Shown here piece after piece: positions 31,723 through 39,369 of a stretch of DNA of 41,372 nucleotides (positions within the stretch are counted from its first letter, which is position 1; the number at the start of each line of letters is the position of its first letter). Below the pieces are notes generated by a model. That model had not been told where the DNA came from, did no database searches, and worked only from the letters and a program-made list of their open reading frames with translations. The translations under genes and the position numbers were made by a program. The DNA comes from a virus, in the IMG/VR virus record IMGVR_UViG_3300032286_000420, positions 1 through 41,372 of that record; one strand, 5' to 3'.

Positions 31723-31865
31723 GGCTTTAGCGGCAGGTGGGCAGCTGGGTGGTTGTGATGCGCTTGGGCGGCCTCCTGCTTGGCGTTGTCGTAGGCGAGG
31801 GCATAGACGGCCACCAGCAGAAACAAGGCGGCGGCGCGATTGATCCAGGTGTTGGTGAGCATCAT
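31719..31865 (-). CDS. 48-residue single-pass membrane protein
   Basis: MMLTNTWINRAAALFLLVAV-type N-terminal transmembrane helix (about residues 8-24) followed by a short polar tail with HHNHPAAH. ATGA overlaps on both sides (31865 with the membrane-HTH stop, 31719 with the next start) support translation. It may pair with the membrane-anchored HTH protein encoded immediately upstream. Confidence 0.55.
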   Translation of the reverse strand: MMLTNTWINRAAALFLLVAVYALAYDNAKQEAAQAHHNHPAAHLPLKP

Positions 31866-32053
31866 GCGAGCGCCTTGCGGACGCGGTAACGGGTGAGGGT
31901 GAGGCGATCAGCAATCTGGCGCTGGGTGAGGCCGGTGCGGCGCAGGATGCGGATGCGGCGATCGTCGGAAGCGGTGAGCCAGTCGATCACGGCGATCAGG
32001 ACCAGCAGCGGCAAGAGCAGCTTCCAAATCAGCAGGGCGGTGAAGGTGAGCAT
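31862..32053 (-). CDS. Membrane-anchored helix-turn-helix protein
   Basis: A 63-aa protein from ATG 32053. A hydrophobic helix (FTALLIWKLLLPLLVLIAVI, about residues 4-23) is followed directly by DDRRIRILRRTGLTQRQIADRLTLTRYRVRKAL, a sigma-region-4 or resolvase-like HTH. An N-terminal membrane anchor joined to a DNA-binding domain is rare in so small a protein. I recall similar peptides in picocyanobacterial genomes. A longer reading from 32149 exists but overlaps the upstream gene. Confidence 0.65.
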   Translation of the reverse strand: MLTFTALLIWKLLLPLLVLIAVIDWLTASDDRRIRILRRTGLTQRQIADRLTLTRYRVRKALA

Positions 32054-32126
32054 GGGGTGAAGAGGTGGAGGCCTTTCGGCCGTGACCCAATGATGCACCG
32101 CCGGCAGCGCCCCCGGCAGGGTGCTG

Positions 32127-32390
32127 TCACATTTCTTCATCTGGCACATCGGAGGGCTCCCACGGCGTCACCCACGGCTCCAACGTGGTCGGCCGCCGCA
32201 GCACCGGCTTCTGCTGATGCTGCTTGCTCCAGCCGATCAGGTAGCGGCTCACCTCCAGCTCGACCGTGAACCAGTTGTGGCCGCAGTCAGCGCACCGGCG
32301 CTTCCGCACCGTTTGCGAATCGAACCTGTTGTTCGTGATTGCGGCTTGAATCTTGCTGCTAGTGCACTTCGGACACTTCATGGGCAACAT
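32127..32390 (-). CDS. Zinc-ribbon protein resembling the NrdR N-terminus
   Basis: An 87-aa protein from ATG 32390, or 84 aa from ATG 32381. MKCPKCTSSKIQ and RFDSQTVRKRRCADCGHNWFTVE match the zinc-ribbon of NrdR and of phage late regulators in spacing (CxxC...CxxC). The ATP-cone of NrdR is absent; the C-terminal half is Pro/Trp-rich. Likely a DNA-binding regulator. A 14-bp palindrome touches the upstream start codon. Confidence 0.7.
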   Translation of the reverse strand: MLPMKCPKCTSSKIQAAITNNRFDSQTVRKRRCADCGHNWFTVELEVSRYLIGWSKQHQQKPVLRRPTTLEPWVTPWEPSDVPDEEM

Positions 32391-32404
32391 GGGGCAGCTG
32401 CCCC
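32391..32404. promoter_or_regulatory. Perfect 14-bp palindrome between divergent genes
   Basis: GGGGCAGCTGCCCC fills most of the 20-base space between ATG 32390 (minus strand) and ATG 32411 (plus strand). It is either an operator for both genes or an RNA hairpin at both starts. Confidence 0.5.
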
Positions 32405-32410
32405 TAGCAA

Positions 32411-32626
32411 ATGGATTTTGGGAAATGGCTGCAGGTGGAAATCCCACCTGAGAAGCTGTTCAAGCTCGAGGCCGACTGCCGCGCGCTTGAGGCCAACGGC
32501 AAAGCCGGACAGCTTGCCGCCCAGCTTCTTCGGCAGACCTACCGGCAGCAGGAGATGCTCCAGGCTGCGGTCCATGAGATCGCGCGCCTGGAGCTGTTGC
32601 TGATGCGTCAGAACACGTCGGCCTGA
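32411..32626 (+). CDS. Small coiled-coil protein on the opposite strand
   Basis: A 71-aa protein (MDFGKWLQVEIPPEKLFKLEADC), almost wholly helical with heptad character (LRQTYRQQEMLQAAVHEIARLELLLM). It is the only plus-strand gene in a long leftward run, overlaps the end of the leftward gene at 32608 by 19 bases, and has no evident Shine-Dalgarno sequence. Function unknown. Confidence 0.55.
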   Translation: MDFGKWLQVEIPPEKLFKLEADCRALEANGKAGQLAAQLLRQTYRQQEMLQAAVHEIARLELLLMRQNTSA

Positions 32627-32985
32627 ACAACCACGCCGCCGGTCGCCGCAGCCAGGCTGGCCGCAGCAGCAGGCACCGCGGTCGCCTTGGCTTCCTCGAT
32701 CGCCTTCTGCGTCTTGTAGTCGGGCTCGATCGCCATCGACACATAGGGATCGCCACCGCCCTGTGGCTCCTTCCGCCAACCGCTGATCCGCATCAGGATC
32801 GTGCCCCGTTCATCCGGCTGCGCGTTCATCAGGTACTCAGCCATCGCATACGCCTGATCGGCCGGCACGTTGATCACGCCGTCAAACATCGGGTAGCTCT
32901 TGTTTGCGTCATAGCGATCCTTGAACCGCGCGCGCAGCTTCTCCTCGGTGTTCCTGAACAATGCGCCGTTTGCTTTGAAGGTCAT
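32608..32985 (-). CDS. Possible single-stranded DNA-binding-like protein
   Basis: A 125-aa protein. MTFKANGALFRNTEEKLRARFKDRYDANKSYPMFDGVINVPADQAYAMAEYLMNA is followed by RGTILMRISGWRKE and DPYVSMAIEPDY, which read like the strands of an OB-type fold, then an Ala-rich tail. The neighbourhood (RecT-like and RecE-like genes) favours an SSB role, but I cannot see a firm signature. ATGA overlap with the HTH gene upstream. Confidence 0.6.
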   Translation of the reverse strand: MTFKANGALFRNTEEKLRARFKDRYDANKSYPMFDGVINVPADQAYAMAEYLMNAQPDERGTILMRISGWRKEPQGGGDPYVSMAIEPDYKTQKAIEEAKATAVPAAAASLAAATGGVVVQADVF

Positions 32986-33209
32986 GCTCTTGGTTGGGAA
33001 GGTGGATTGTTGGGCAGGCCGCGCAGGTTGCGGAGCTCGTAGGCCACGACCTCATCCAACGGATAAAGGACGCGGCCGCCGATCTTCACGAAGCGCGGCC
33101 CCCGGTTTTGACTTGATCGCCAGTTGTCGAGCGTTGACTTCGAGATCAACCCCCGCCACCGGGCAACCACTTCATCCGGCGTCAGATACTCAGAAGATCT
33201 CGTGGTCAT
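32982..33209 (-). CDS. Small winged-HTH protein (AlpA/excisionase-like)
   Basis: A 75-aa protein: YLTPDEVVARWRGLISKSTLDNWRSSQNRGPRFVKIGGRVLYPLDEVVAYE is the HTH_17/MerR-like layout shared by AlpA and many excisionases. It may be the directionality factor for the integrase or an early regulator. Its start overlaps the RecT-like gene end by 20 bases. Confidence 0.8.
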   Translation of the reverse strand: MTTRSSEYLTPDEVVARWRGLISKSTLDNWRSSQNRGPRFVKIGGRVLYPLDEVVAYELRNLRGLPNNPPSQPRA

Positions 33210-33885
33210 CGGTCGCCGCCTCCTTAGCGGGCTTTGGGGTGATCACCACCGGAGCGGCAATCTGCTGATTCAAGTCTTCGAGGCTTGCCTTCGGCAGCTC
33301 GGGTTCAGCCGCGCGCACCGTCACCGGCTGCACGTCCACCACCTCCTCCTCAGTCTGGATGCCGACCAGCAACTCGGGGATGTAAAGCCGGCCCCAGAAC
33401 GCCGCGGCCCGGTAGCGGATCATCAGCTCGGGCATCGTCTGCCACTTGCTGCCGGCCTTGGTGGCCCAGCCTTCCTTCTTTGCCATCGCCATGCTCACGG
33501 TCGGCCCCTTGAGGTCCGATCCGCTGCTGAGCTCGGTGGCGACGCAGTAGCAAGCCAGGCTGTCGCCGCTGCCGGTCATCTCGTACCGCAGCGGACTGAA
33601 GCGGCCGCAGCCGTTCACCAGGCCGATGATGAACTGGCTCGACCAGCTCGGTCGGCCGTGGATGATGTGGAGGTTTTGAACAACAACAAACGGGCTCATC
33701 CGCATCCGGCTGGCGATCTCGAGTGCCACCAGACAGTTGGCGAAGCCGTTCTGCCCTTGGAACTGAGGCGGCACCAGCGTGGAGCTCGCGAGCGACTTGG
33801 CCATCCGCTGGGCATCCTCAAAGGCTTGAATTCCCGAGAAGGCTGAGCCGCTGGTGGTTGTGAGCGCTGTGGATTGATCAGACAT
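33190..33885 (-). CDS. RecT-like single-strand annealing protein
   Basis: A 231-aa protein from ATG 33885. FEDAQRMAKSLASSTLVPPQFQG...NCLVALEIASRMRMSPFVVVQNLHIIHGRPSWSSQFIIGLVNGCGRF and KWQTMPELMIRYRAAAFWGRLYIPELLVGIQTEEE are marks of a RecT-type phage family. It would anneal strands generated by the exonuclease encoded upstream. The N-terminal Ser/Thr-rich stretch and the acidic C-terminus (possible SSB contact) are variable. Confidence 0.82.
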   Translation of the reverse strand: MSDQSTALTTTSGSAFSGIQAFEDAQRMAKSLASSTLVPPQFQGQNGFANCLVALEIASRMRMSPFVVVQNLHIIHGRPSWSSQFIIGLVNGCGRFSPLRYEMTGSGDSLACYCVATELSSGSDLKGPTVSMAMAKKEGWATKAGSKWQTMPELMIRYRAAAFWGRLYIPELLVGIQTEEEVVDVQPVTVRAAEPELPKASLEDLNQQIAAPVVITPKPAKEAATDDHEIF

Positions 33886-34357
33886 GAGCGTATTCACCGA
33901 AAAGTTGGAGTTTGGCCGCGGCATGAGCCGCGCGGGCCTCCTCGGCGGTTTCAAACATGCCGAGGTGGACGCAGGCGCGGTCTTTGTAGACGTAGGCCTG
34001 GAATTTGCCGGAAGACCGCCGGCAATGGATGCCCTTGGTCGATTTGTTCGCGCAGTTCTGGCTGCGCGTCGCCAGTCGCAGATTGCCAGGCCGATTGTTG
34101 GTCTTGTCCCTATCGATGTGATCAACATCGAGATCGCATGGATCGGTCCCGTTGCAGATCGCCCAGATGATCCGATGAGCTAGGAACGATTGGCCGCGGA
34201 TGCGAACGGCAAGGTAGCCGCCGCGCATCGGCGACCCGACAGGATCGCCAGCTTTGCGGCCGCCGCCGGCCCTGGTCTTGCGGATGATGGTGCCGTCGCT
34301 GCGCACCGCAAACATGCGGCGGAGTTCGGCGATCGGTGGGAGTGGCTTTGCCTTCAT
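33878..34357 (-). CDS. HNH endonuclease with AP2-like domain
   Basis: A 159-aa protein from ATG 34357 (ATGA overlap upstream). RRMFAVRSDGTIIRKTRAGG and GYLAVRIRGQSFLAHRIIWAICNG lead into VDHIDRDKTNNRPGNLRLAT (HNH) and GKFQAYVYKDRACVHLGMFETAEEARAAHAAA (AP2-type DNA-binding). This is the usual free-standing homing-type endonuclease. It splits the exonuclease and RecT genes and overlaps the RecT start by 8 bases. Confidence 0.88.
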   Translation of the reverse strand: MKAKPLPPIAELRRMFAVRSDGTIIRKTRAGGGRKAGDPVGSPMRGGYLAVRIRGQSFLAHRIIWAICNGTDPCDLDVDHIDRDKTNNRPGNLRLATRSQNCANKSTKGIHCRRSSGKFQAYVYKDRACVHLGMFETAEEARAAHAAAKLQLFGEYAHV

Positions 34358-34491
34358 GATTTGAGGGCCATCAGGATAAAGAAGGAACCGAACGCCGCTG
34401 TGGTCAGTGGCGCATCGGTCAGGTGTTGGATGAAGACCGCGCCGCACCAGGTGGTGATCGCGATCAGGATGAGGTTGGCAAGCTGGTCCAT
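34354..34491 (-). CDS. 45-residue membrane protein
   Basis: MDQLANLILIAITTWCGAVF begins a first hydrophobic helix; a second is formed by TTAAFGSFFILMALK. It joins the exonuclease gene by a one-base TGATG overlap and the HNH gene by ATGA, so all three are translationally coupled. Function unknown. Confidence 0.6.
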   Translation of the reverse strand: MDQLANLILIAITTWCGAVFIQHLTDAPLTTAAFGSFFILMALKS

Positions 34492-35342
34492 CAGAAGGTC
34501 TCGATCTGCTCGGGTGCCACGGTCGGCACGGTGCCGTCAGGCCGCGGCCGCATCCAGGGCGGCAGGTCGATGGTTTCGATCTGGTTCGAGTAGCCCGGCC
34601 ATTCGCTCGCCTCGCGACACAACGCCAGCCTGGCCAGATCAGCTTCGGCGGTGATCGCACCAGCAGCGATCATCTCGGCGCTTGCGGCATAGACCGCCAC
34701 GGCGTGGGGTGGCTTCTTCTCGACGCAGACGAAGATGAATTGCTCAGGCCGGCGGCCGGTGGCGTGCTCAATGCCGTCGAGATACCAGGCGGCCTGCACG
34801 TGGTAGCGGAAGTTGCCAATCGACTTGCGGAAGCCTGCCGGGCTCGCATCCTCGGTGGTCTTCAAGTCCACGATCAGCTGGCCGTCGGTGGTCATCCAGT
34901 CCGGCCGGCACTTGCACTCAAGCCCCGTCGCCTCATCGGTCCATAGGTAGGTCTGCTCAGCCTGCCCGGGCCGCCCCAGCAGAAACGCAGCAGCCGGGTG
35001 TGACCACACAGCACGGCCCATCTGCATCACCAGCTCGGCATCGCTGCGGCTCAGCACGGTGCGGCTGGCGGCATCGGCCTCGAAGGCTGCCCACAGCTCC
35101 TTGCCGGCCTTGGTGCGCCGGTCAATCCCTTCCGGGGCCATCACGTAGCGCTCATCCCACGTAGACAGCTCGAGCACATGGGTGTGCACAGCGGAACCGA
35201 TCGCCATCGCCGGCGTCGCCTCCCGCGGCTGGCGGTTGGGATCGAGGTAAGCCGCCCAGTAATGGAGCGGGCTGCGAGCGATCTGGTCGAGGTGGCTTTT
35301 GCTCACCACATTGGTCATGGCGTGGTAGTCGCCGATCTCCAT
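34491..35342 (-). CDS. RecE-like PD-(D/E)XK exonuclease
   Basis: A 283-aa protein from ATG 35342 with AGGGA upstream (ATG 35396 is an alternative). VVSKSHLDQIARSPLHYWAAYLDP and AMAIGSAVHTHVLE are the N-terminal marks of the YqaJ/RecE-C family; the nuclease core is GLECKCRPDWM, LIVDLKTTEDASP (D-x-K) and FRYHVQAAWYLDG. It would resect DNA ends for RecT-type recombination. It is the first gene of the long leftward block. Confidence 0.88.
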   Translation of the reverse strand: MEIGDYHAMTNVVSKSHLDQIARSPLHYWAAYLDPNRQPREATPAMAIGSAVHTHVLELSTWDERYVMAPEGIDRRTKAGKELWAAFEADAASRTVLSRSDAELVMQMGRAVWSHPAAAFLLGRPGQAEQTYLWTDEATGLECKCRPDWMTTDGQLIVDLKTTEDASPAGFRKSIGNFRYHVQAAWYLDGIEHATGRRPEQFIFVCVEKKPPHAVAVYAASAEMIAAGAITAEADLARLALCREASEWPGYSNQIETIDLPPWMRPRPDGTVPTVAPEQIETF

Positions 35343-35491
35343 GGGCAGTCCCTGCTGACAACCCCCAGAAGTTACCACAAGTTCCCGTCCGTTCATCGCT
35401 TGCCCCAGTAGTTCTAAGTATTTCGTTCCCGTCCGGCTAGCATCCGGCCGCTGCCCTTGGTATTTCTTCCCGGCAGCTCAGGTCAAGTCCC
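35343..35491. promoter_or_regulatory. Divergent early control region with paired 11-bp repeats
   Basis: 149 bases between the leftward exonuclease and the rightward helicase. GTTCCCGTCCG occurs twice in the same orientation, at 35381-35391 and 35425-35435, 44 bases apart (about four helical turns). TTCTAAGTATTTC (35412-35424) between them is the most AT-rich part, but no consensus promoter is clear. If the alternative exonuclease start at 35396 is used, one repeat is coding. Confidence 0.5.
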
Positions 35492-36853
35492 ATGAGTCTC
35501 ATCCTTCGCGACTATCAGTCCCGCGCGATCGACGATCTGCGCGCGGCTTACCGCTCAGGCGCGCGCTCTCCTTTGCTTGTGGCCCCGTGCGGGATGGGCA
35601 AAACCGTCTGCTTCGCCGCCATCACTGCTGGCGCCGTCGAGCGTGGTCGTCGCGTTTTGATCCTGGTGCACCGGCGCGAATTGATCCAACAGGCCAGCGC
35701 GAAACTCACGCAGGCCGGCGTCACCCACGGCATCATCGCCGCAGGCTTCGAGTCTTCAGATCATCCAGTGCAAGTCGCGTCGGTCCAGACTCTGGCCCGT
35801 CGCCTCGAGCGCCAACACTGGCAGCCCAATCTCATCGTTATCGATGAGGCGCACCACGCCATTGCCGGCACGTGGGGGAGCGTGCTCAGTCATTGGCCAG
35901 AGGCCTACCGCTTGGGCGTGACAGCCACCCCAGTGCGCCGTGATGGCCGCGGCCTGGGGGAAGTGTTTGATCGCTTAATACTAGGTCCCTCCGTGCAGGA
36001 CCTCACCATCCAAGGGTTCCTCACACCGGCAAAAATCTACGCGCCAGCTTCAACTCTGCAACTGGCAAAAATACGAATCAGATCAGGAGATTACGCCCCG
36101 GAAGAAGCCGCTGCTCAGCTCGACAAACCAACGGTTACCGGCGACGCGATTGAGCACTATCAACGCCTTGGCCGTGGCTGTTCAGCCATCGCCTTCTGCT
36201 GCACCACCGCTCACGCCGAGCACGTCGCACAACAGTTTCGTGACTGCGGCATTCGGTCGCACGTCGTCTTAGGTACCACCCCCGTTGAGCAGCGTGAGCA
36301 ACTAATTGCTGATCTTGGCTCCGGCGCTTTGCAGGTGCTGGTCTCGGTGGACGTGATCTCGGAAGGCACCGACGTGCCATCGGTCGGCGCTGCCATCCTG
36401 CTGCGGCCCACACAATCCGAAGGCCTCTACCTCCAGCAGGTCGGCCGAGTGCTGCGCCCTGCACCAGGTAAACCACACGCGCTGATCCTCGACCACGTCG
36501 GCAACGTCCACCGGCATGGTTGGCCGGATGATGTACGGCCATGGTCTCTGGATGATGCTCGGCGACGCACCAGCAAGGGCGGCCCACCAGCTCCAACCGT
36601 GCGCACCTGCGAGGTGTGTTTCGCCGCCTTCAAGCCACAGCCCATCTGCCCCGTTTGCGGCACCCCCAGCAAGCTCAGCACCCGGGAGCTCAAGCAGCAG
36701 GAAGGCGAGCTGCAGGAGCTGGCCCGTGGGCAACGCACCGCCGATCGCAAGAAGGCGCGCACCCTGCAGGAGCTGATGGTGGTTGCCAAGCAGCGCGGCT
36801 ACTCCCCCGGCTGGGCACACCGGGTCCACAATGCGCGGCAGCAGCGCGCATGA
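35492..36853 (+). CDS. DEAH-box superfamily II helicase
   Basis: A 453-aa protein. Motif Q/I: LRDYQSRAIDDLR and APCGMGKT (K37); motif II DEAH at 118-121; motif III TATP; motif V near VSVDVISEGTDVPS; motif VI QVGRVLRP near 315. A C-terminal zinc finger follows (CEVCFAAFKPQPICPVCG, about 372-390). This is the SSL2/UvsW-like group common in phage replication modules. Its stop overlaps the nuclease start (ATGA). Confidence 0.92.
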   Translation: MSLILRDYQSRAIDDLRAAYRSGARSPLLVAPCGMGKTVCFAAITAGAVERGRRVLILVHRRELIQQASAKLTQAGVTHGIIAAGFESSDHPVQVASVQTLARRLERQHWQPNLIVIDEAHHAIAGTWGSVLSHWPEAYRLGVTATPVRRDGRGLGEVFDRLILGPSVQDLTIQGFLTPAKIYAPASTLQLAKIRIRSGDYAPEEAAAQLDKPTVTGDAIEHYQRLGRGCSAIAFCCTTAHAEHVAQQFRDCGIRSHVVLGTTPVEQREQLIADLGSGALQVLVSVDVISEGTDVPSVGAAILLRPTQSEGLYLQQVGRVLRPAPGKPHALILDHVGNVHRHGWPDDVRPWSLDDARRRTSKGGPPAPTVRTCEVCFAAFKPQPICPVCGTPSKLSTRELKQQEGELQELARGQRTADRKKARTLQELMVVAKQRGYSPGWAHRVHNARQQRA

Positions 36854-37224
36854 TCGTGGCCAACGCCGAGACCGACCTCCAGCAACGCATCCGGCTGGCG
36901 CTCGGCACCCAGCCTGAAGCCCGAATCTTCCGCAACCAGGTCGGCTCGCTCCCAGACCCCCGCACTGGCCGGCTGGTCACTTTTGGCCTAGCCCGCGGTT
37001 CCGCTGACCTCATCGGCTGGCGCACCATCACCGTCACCCCAGACATGGTGGGCACCCGCCTAGCCGTGTTCTGCAGCATCGAAGTCAAGACCACCACAGG
37101 CCGCCTCACCCCTCAGCAGCGCCACTGGCTTGAAGCCGTCCATCAGGCCGGTGGCATCGCTGGCGTGGCCAGATCAGTCAGTGATGCCTTGCAAATTGTC
37201 ACAGCCGATTGCCAACCTTGCTAA
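36850..37224 (+). CDS. VRR-NUC domain nuclease
   Basis: A 124-aa protein from ATG 36850. It has ETDLQQRIRLAL, RIFRNQVG, GSADLIGW, the PD-(D/E)XK core CSIEVKTTTGRLTPQQRHWLEAVHQAGGIAGVARSV. Stand-alone VRR-NUC proteins probably cut branched DNA at replication forks. Placed between the helicase and primase genes. Confidence 0.88.
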   Translation: MIVANAETDLQQRIRLALGTQPEARIFRNQVGSLPDPRTGRLVTFGLARGSADLIGWRTITVTPDMVGTRLAVFCSIEVKTTTGRLTPQQRHWLEAVHQAGGIAGVARSVSDALQIVTADCQPC

Positions 37225-37236
37225 CCATCCGCCAAC
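37211..37236. repeat. Inverted iteron copy before the primase gene
   Basis: GCCAACCT at 37211-37218 is the reverse complement of the AGGTTGGC iteron at 39501-39516; a further GCCAAC lies at 37231-37236. The first copy overlaps the end of the nuclease gene. Confidence 0.45.
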
Positions 37237-37260
37237 ATCTGCAGCGCATGAGCCGCATGA

Positions 37261-39369
37261 ATGACCCTTCTCGATCAGCTTGCTTCCCTTCCCGACACCT
37301 GGGCCTTCGTCGCCGTCGGTCATGGCAAGCGCCCCTATCAATCCGAGTGGCAGAACAACCCCCTCGACAAGCCCGCGCTAACCGCTGAGATCACAGCCGG
37401 CCGCGCCGTTGCGATCGGCGTTATCGCCGGCCCTGCATCAGGTGGCCTTCTCTTTGTCGATCACGACGGCATCTCAGCCGGTGAGATCCTCGACAAGATC
37501 GGCGTGCCGCTTCGTGACCTCCCCAAGTCCTGGGCCGTCACCTCGGGCCGTACCGGCCGCCTTCAGATCATCTATCGCGTCCCGGAAGAATTCTGGGCTG
37601 ACATCCGCACCAGGAAGTTCAAGACCGGCAAGCACGACGAAGAAGGCAAGCAAGAGCAGCTCGAGCTGCGCTGGACCGGTTGCCAATCCGTCGTCGCCGG
37701 CGCACACCCGACCACCGGCGCCTATCGCTGGCTCAAGGGCCGCACCCCCGCCGATCTGCCCATCGCCGAAGCGCCCCTTGCGCTGATCGAGCAGATGCTG
37801 CCACAGCAGCCTGTCGAGCCGCTTCCACTGCTGCCGCCCCCAGCGCCGCGCACCACCGGCGATCGCACCGACGAAGAATGGGCGCGCATCTGGCTGGATG
37901 CCCTTCGCTCCTCCCGCGCTGACGATTACGACGACTGGATCGAGGTCGGTCAATGCCTGCAGAGCGTCGGCGATCACATGCTTTCAGACTGGGATCGCTG
38001 GTCACGCACCTCCAGCAAATACGAGCCCGGCGTCTGCGAGCGCCACTGGCGCAGCTTCAAACCTGACGGCAAGCGTGACATCCGCCACCTTTGCAACCTC
38101 GCAAAAGACGACGGTTGGCAGCCCAGACAGCGCCAGCTGCCACCAGCAACCAAACCATCCCGCAAGCAACAGTCAGAGCCTGACGCACCCACAGCCCAGC
38201 CGGCAGGCAACAAACCCCAAAAACTTGAGGCTAGGGAGCTACTCGACATGCTCCGGGTGCCCGATCAGGACCGCTCACCCCGCTTCCGTTACAACGTCTT
38301 CACCCAGCAGATCGAGATCCGCGGCGAGGTCGCTGAAGGTGTCGAGCGCTTCTACCTCCAGCTAGCCCAGATGGGCTACAAGGCCAGCAAGGAGATGGCG
38401 CTCGATTGCCTGGTCGAGGTGGCCCATGAGCACCCCTACGACCCGGTGCAGCTCTACCTCGAGCACGTCGCCGCTCAGGTCCCACCCACCTACATCGATC
38501 GGCTCGCATCCACCTACCTACGGCCTGAGGACGCCGCACACAGCGAGCCAACCCTCTACGACCAGATGATCAAGAAGACGGTCATCGCAGCAGTGCGCCG
38601 CATTTTCGAGCCCGGTTGCAAGCATGACTATGCCTGCGTGCTCATGGGTGATCAGGGTGCACGCAAGTCATCTTTCTGGGGCGCCCTTGGTGGCCCCTTC
38701 TTCTCCGATGCCCTGCGCGACATCAGCTCCAAAGACGATCTCATGGTCCTGCATCGCAGCTGGATCATGGAGTGGGCCGAGCTCGATCACGTCACCAGCA
38801 AGAAGCACGCTGGCCAGGTCAAGGCTTTCCTATCCCAGTGCACCGACATGTTCCGCGTGCCCTATGGCAAGGCCACCGAAGCCTTCCCCCGCCGCTGCAT
38901 CATCGTCGGCTCGACCAATCGCGACAGCGGCTTCCTGGTCGATGAAACCGGCAACCGCCGTTTCTGGGTCATCCCCGTCACCTGCACCCTCAAGAACCCG
39001 ATCGACGTGCCGAACCTCCTCCTCGAGCGCGATGCGATCTGGTCCGCTGCGGTCGCCGCCTACAAGGCCGGTGAAGGCAACGAGCTGGCCGTCACCGATC
39101 TCATGGCCGTCGAGGCCGAGAACACCAACTACCTGGTCGAGTCACCCTGGTCCGCTCCCATCCAACGGTGGCTGAGCTCCCCGGGCAACTTCAACCGGCC
39201 CATCACCAGCGAGCTGCTGCTGAACGAAGCGATCCTCAAACCCATCGAACGGCAGACCCGCAGCGACCAGATGCAGGTGGCGTCCATCTTGAGAGACCTG
39301 GGATTCAGGAAGAGACGGCAGCTGATTGATGGCGGGCAGAAGTGGGTGTTCTTCCAACCTCAGGTTTGA
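37261..39369 (+). CDS. Primase-polymerase / VapE-type helicase
   Basis: A 702-aa replication protein. The N-terminal ~170 residues are prim-pol-like (GKRPYQSEWQ, GLLFVDHDG, AVTSGRTGRLQIIYRVP, QLELRWTGCQSVVAGAHP). A PriCT_2-type module (TDEEWARIWLDALRSS...WIEVGQCLQSV...WRSFKPDG) spans about 205-285. The C-terminal VirE/VapE helicase has Walker A GDQGARKSS at 463-471 (K469), a Walker B-like WIMEWAELD near 502-509, then PYGKATEAFPRRCIIVGSTN and DETGNRRFWVIPV. It probably loads at the neighbouring iterons. Start at 37261 follows overlapping out-of-frame ATGs. Confidence 0.92.
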   Translation: MTLLDQLASLPDTWAFVAVGHGKRPYQSEWQNNPLDKPALTAEITAGRAVAIGVIAGPASGGLLFVDHDGISAGEILDKIGVPLRDLPKSWAVTSGRTGRLQIIYRVPEEFWADIRTRKFKTGKHDEEGKQEQLELRWTGCQSVVAGAHPTTGAYRWLKGRTPADLPIAEAPLALIEQMLPQQPVEPLPLLPPPAPRTTGDRTDEEWARIWLDALRSSRADDYDDWIEVGQCLQSVGDHMLSDWDRWSRTSSKYEPGVCERHWRSFKPDGKRDIRHLCNLAKDDGWQPRQRQLPPATKPSRKQQSEPDAPTAQPAGNKPQKLEARELLDMLRVPDQDRSPRFRYNVFTQQIEIRGEVAEGVERFYLQLAQMGYKASKEMALDCLVEVAHEHPYDPVQLYLEHVAAQVPPTYIDRLASTYLRPEDAAHSEPTLYDQMIKKTVIAAVRRIFEPGCKHDYACVLMGDQGARKSSFWGALGGPFFSDALRDISSKDDLMVLHRSWIMEWAELDHVTSKKHAGQVKAFLSQCTDMFRVPYGKATEAFPRRCIIVGSTNRDSGFLVDETGNRRFWVIPVTCTLKNPIDVPNLLLERDAIWSAAVAAYKAGEGNELAVTDLMAVEAENTNYLVESPWSAPIQRWLSSPGNFNRPITSELLLNEAILKPIERQTRSDQMQVASILRDLGFRKRRQLIDGGQKWVFFQPQV

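Noticed and set aside
32054-32126. Terminator at the GGCC-GAAA-GGCC hairpin (32071-32082)
   Set aside because: A 4-bp stem with no T-run on either strand; at most a local RNA fold.
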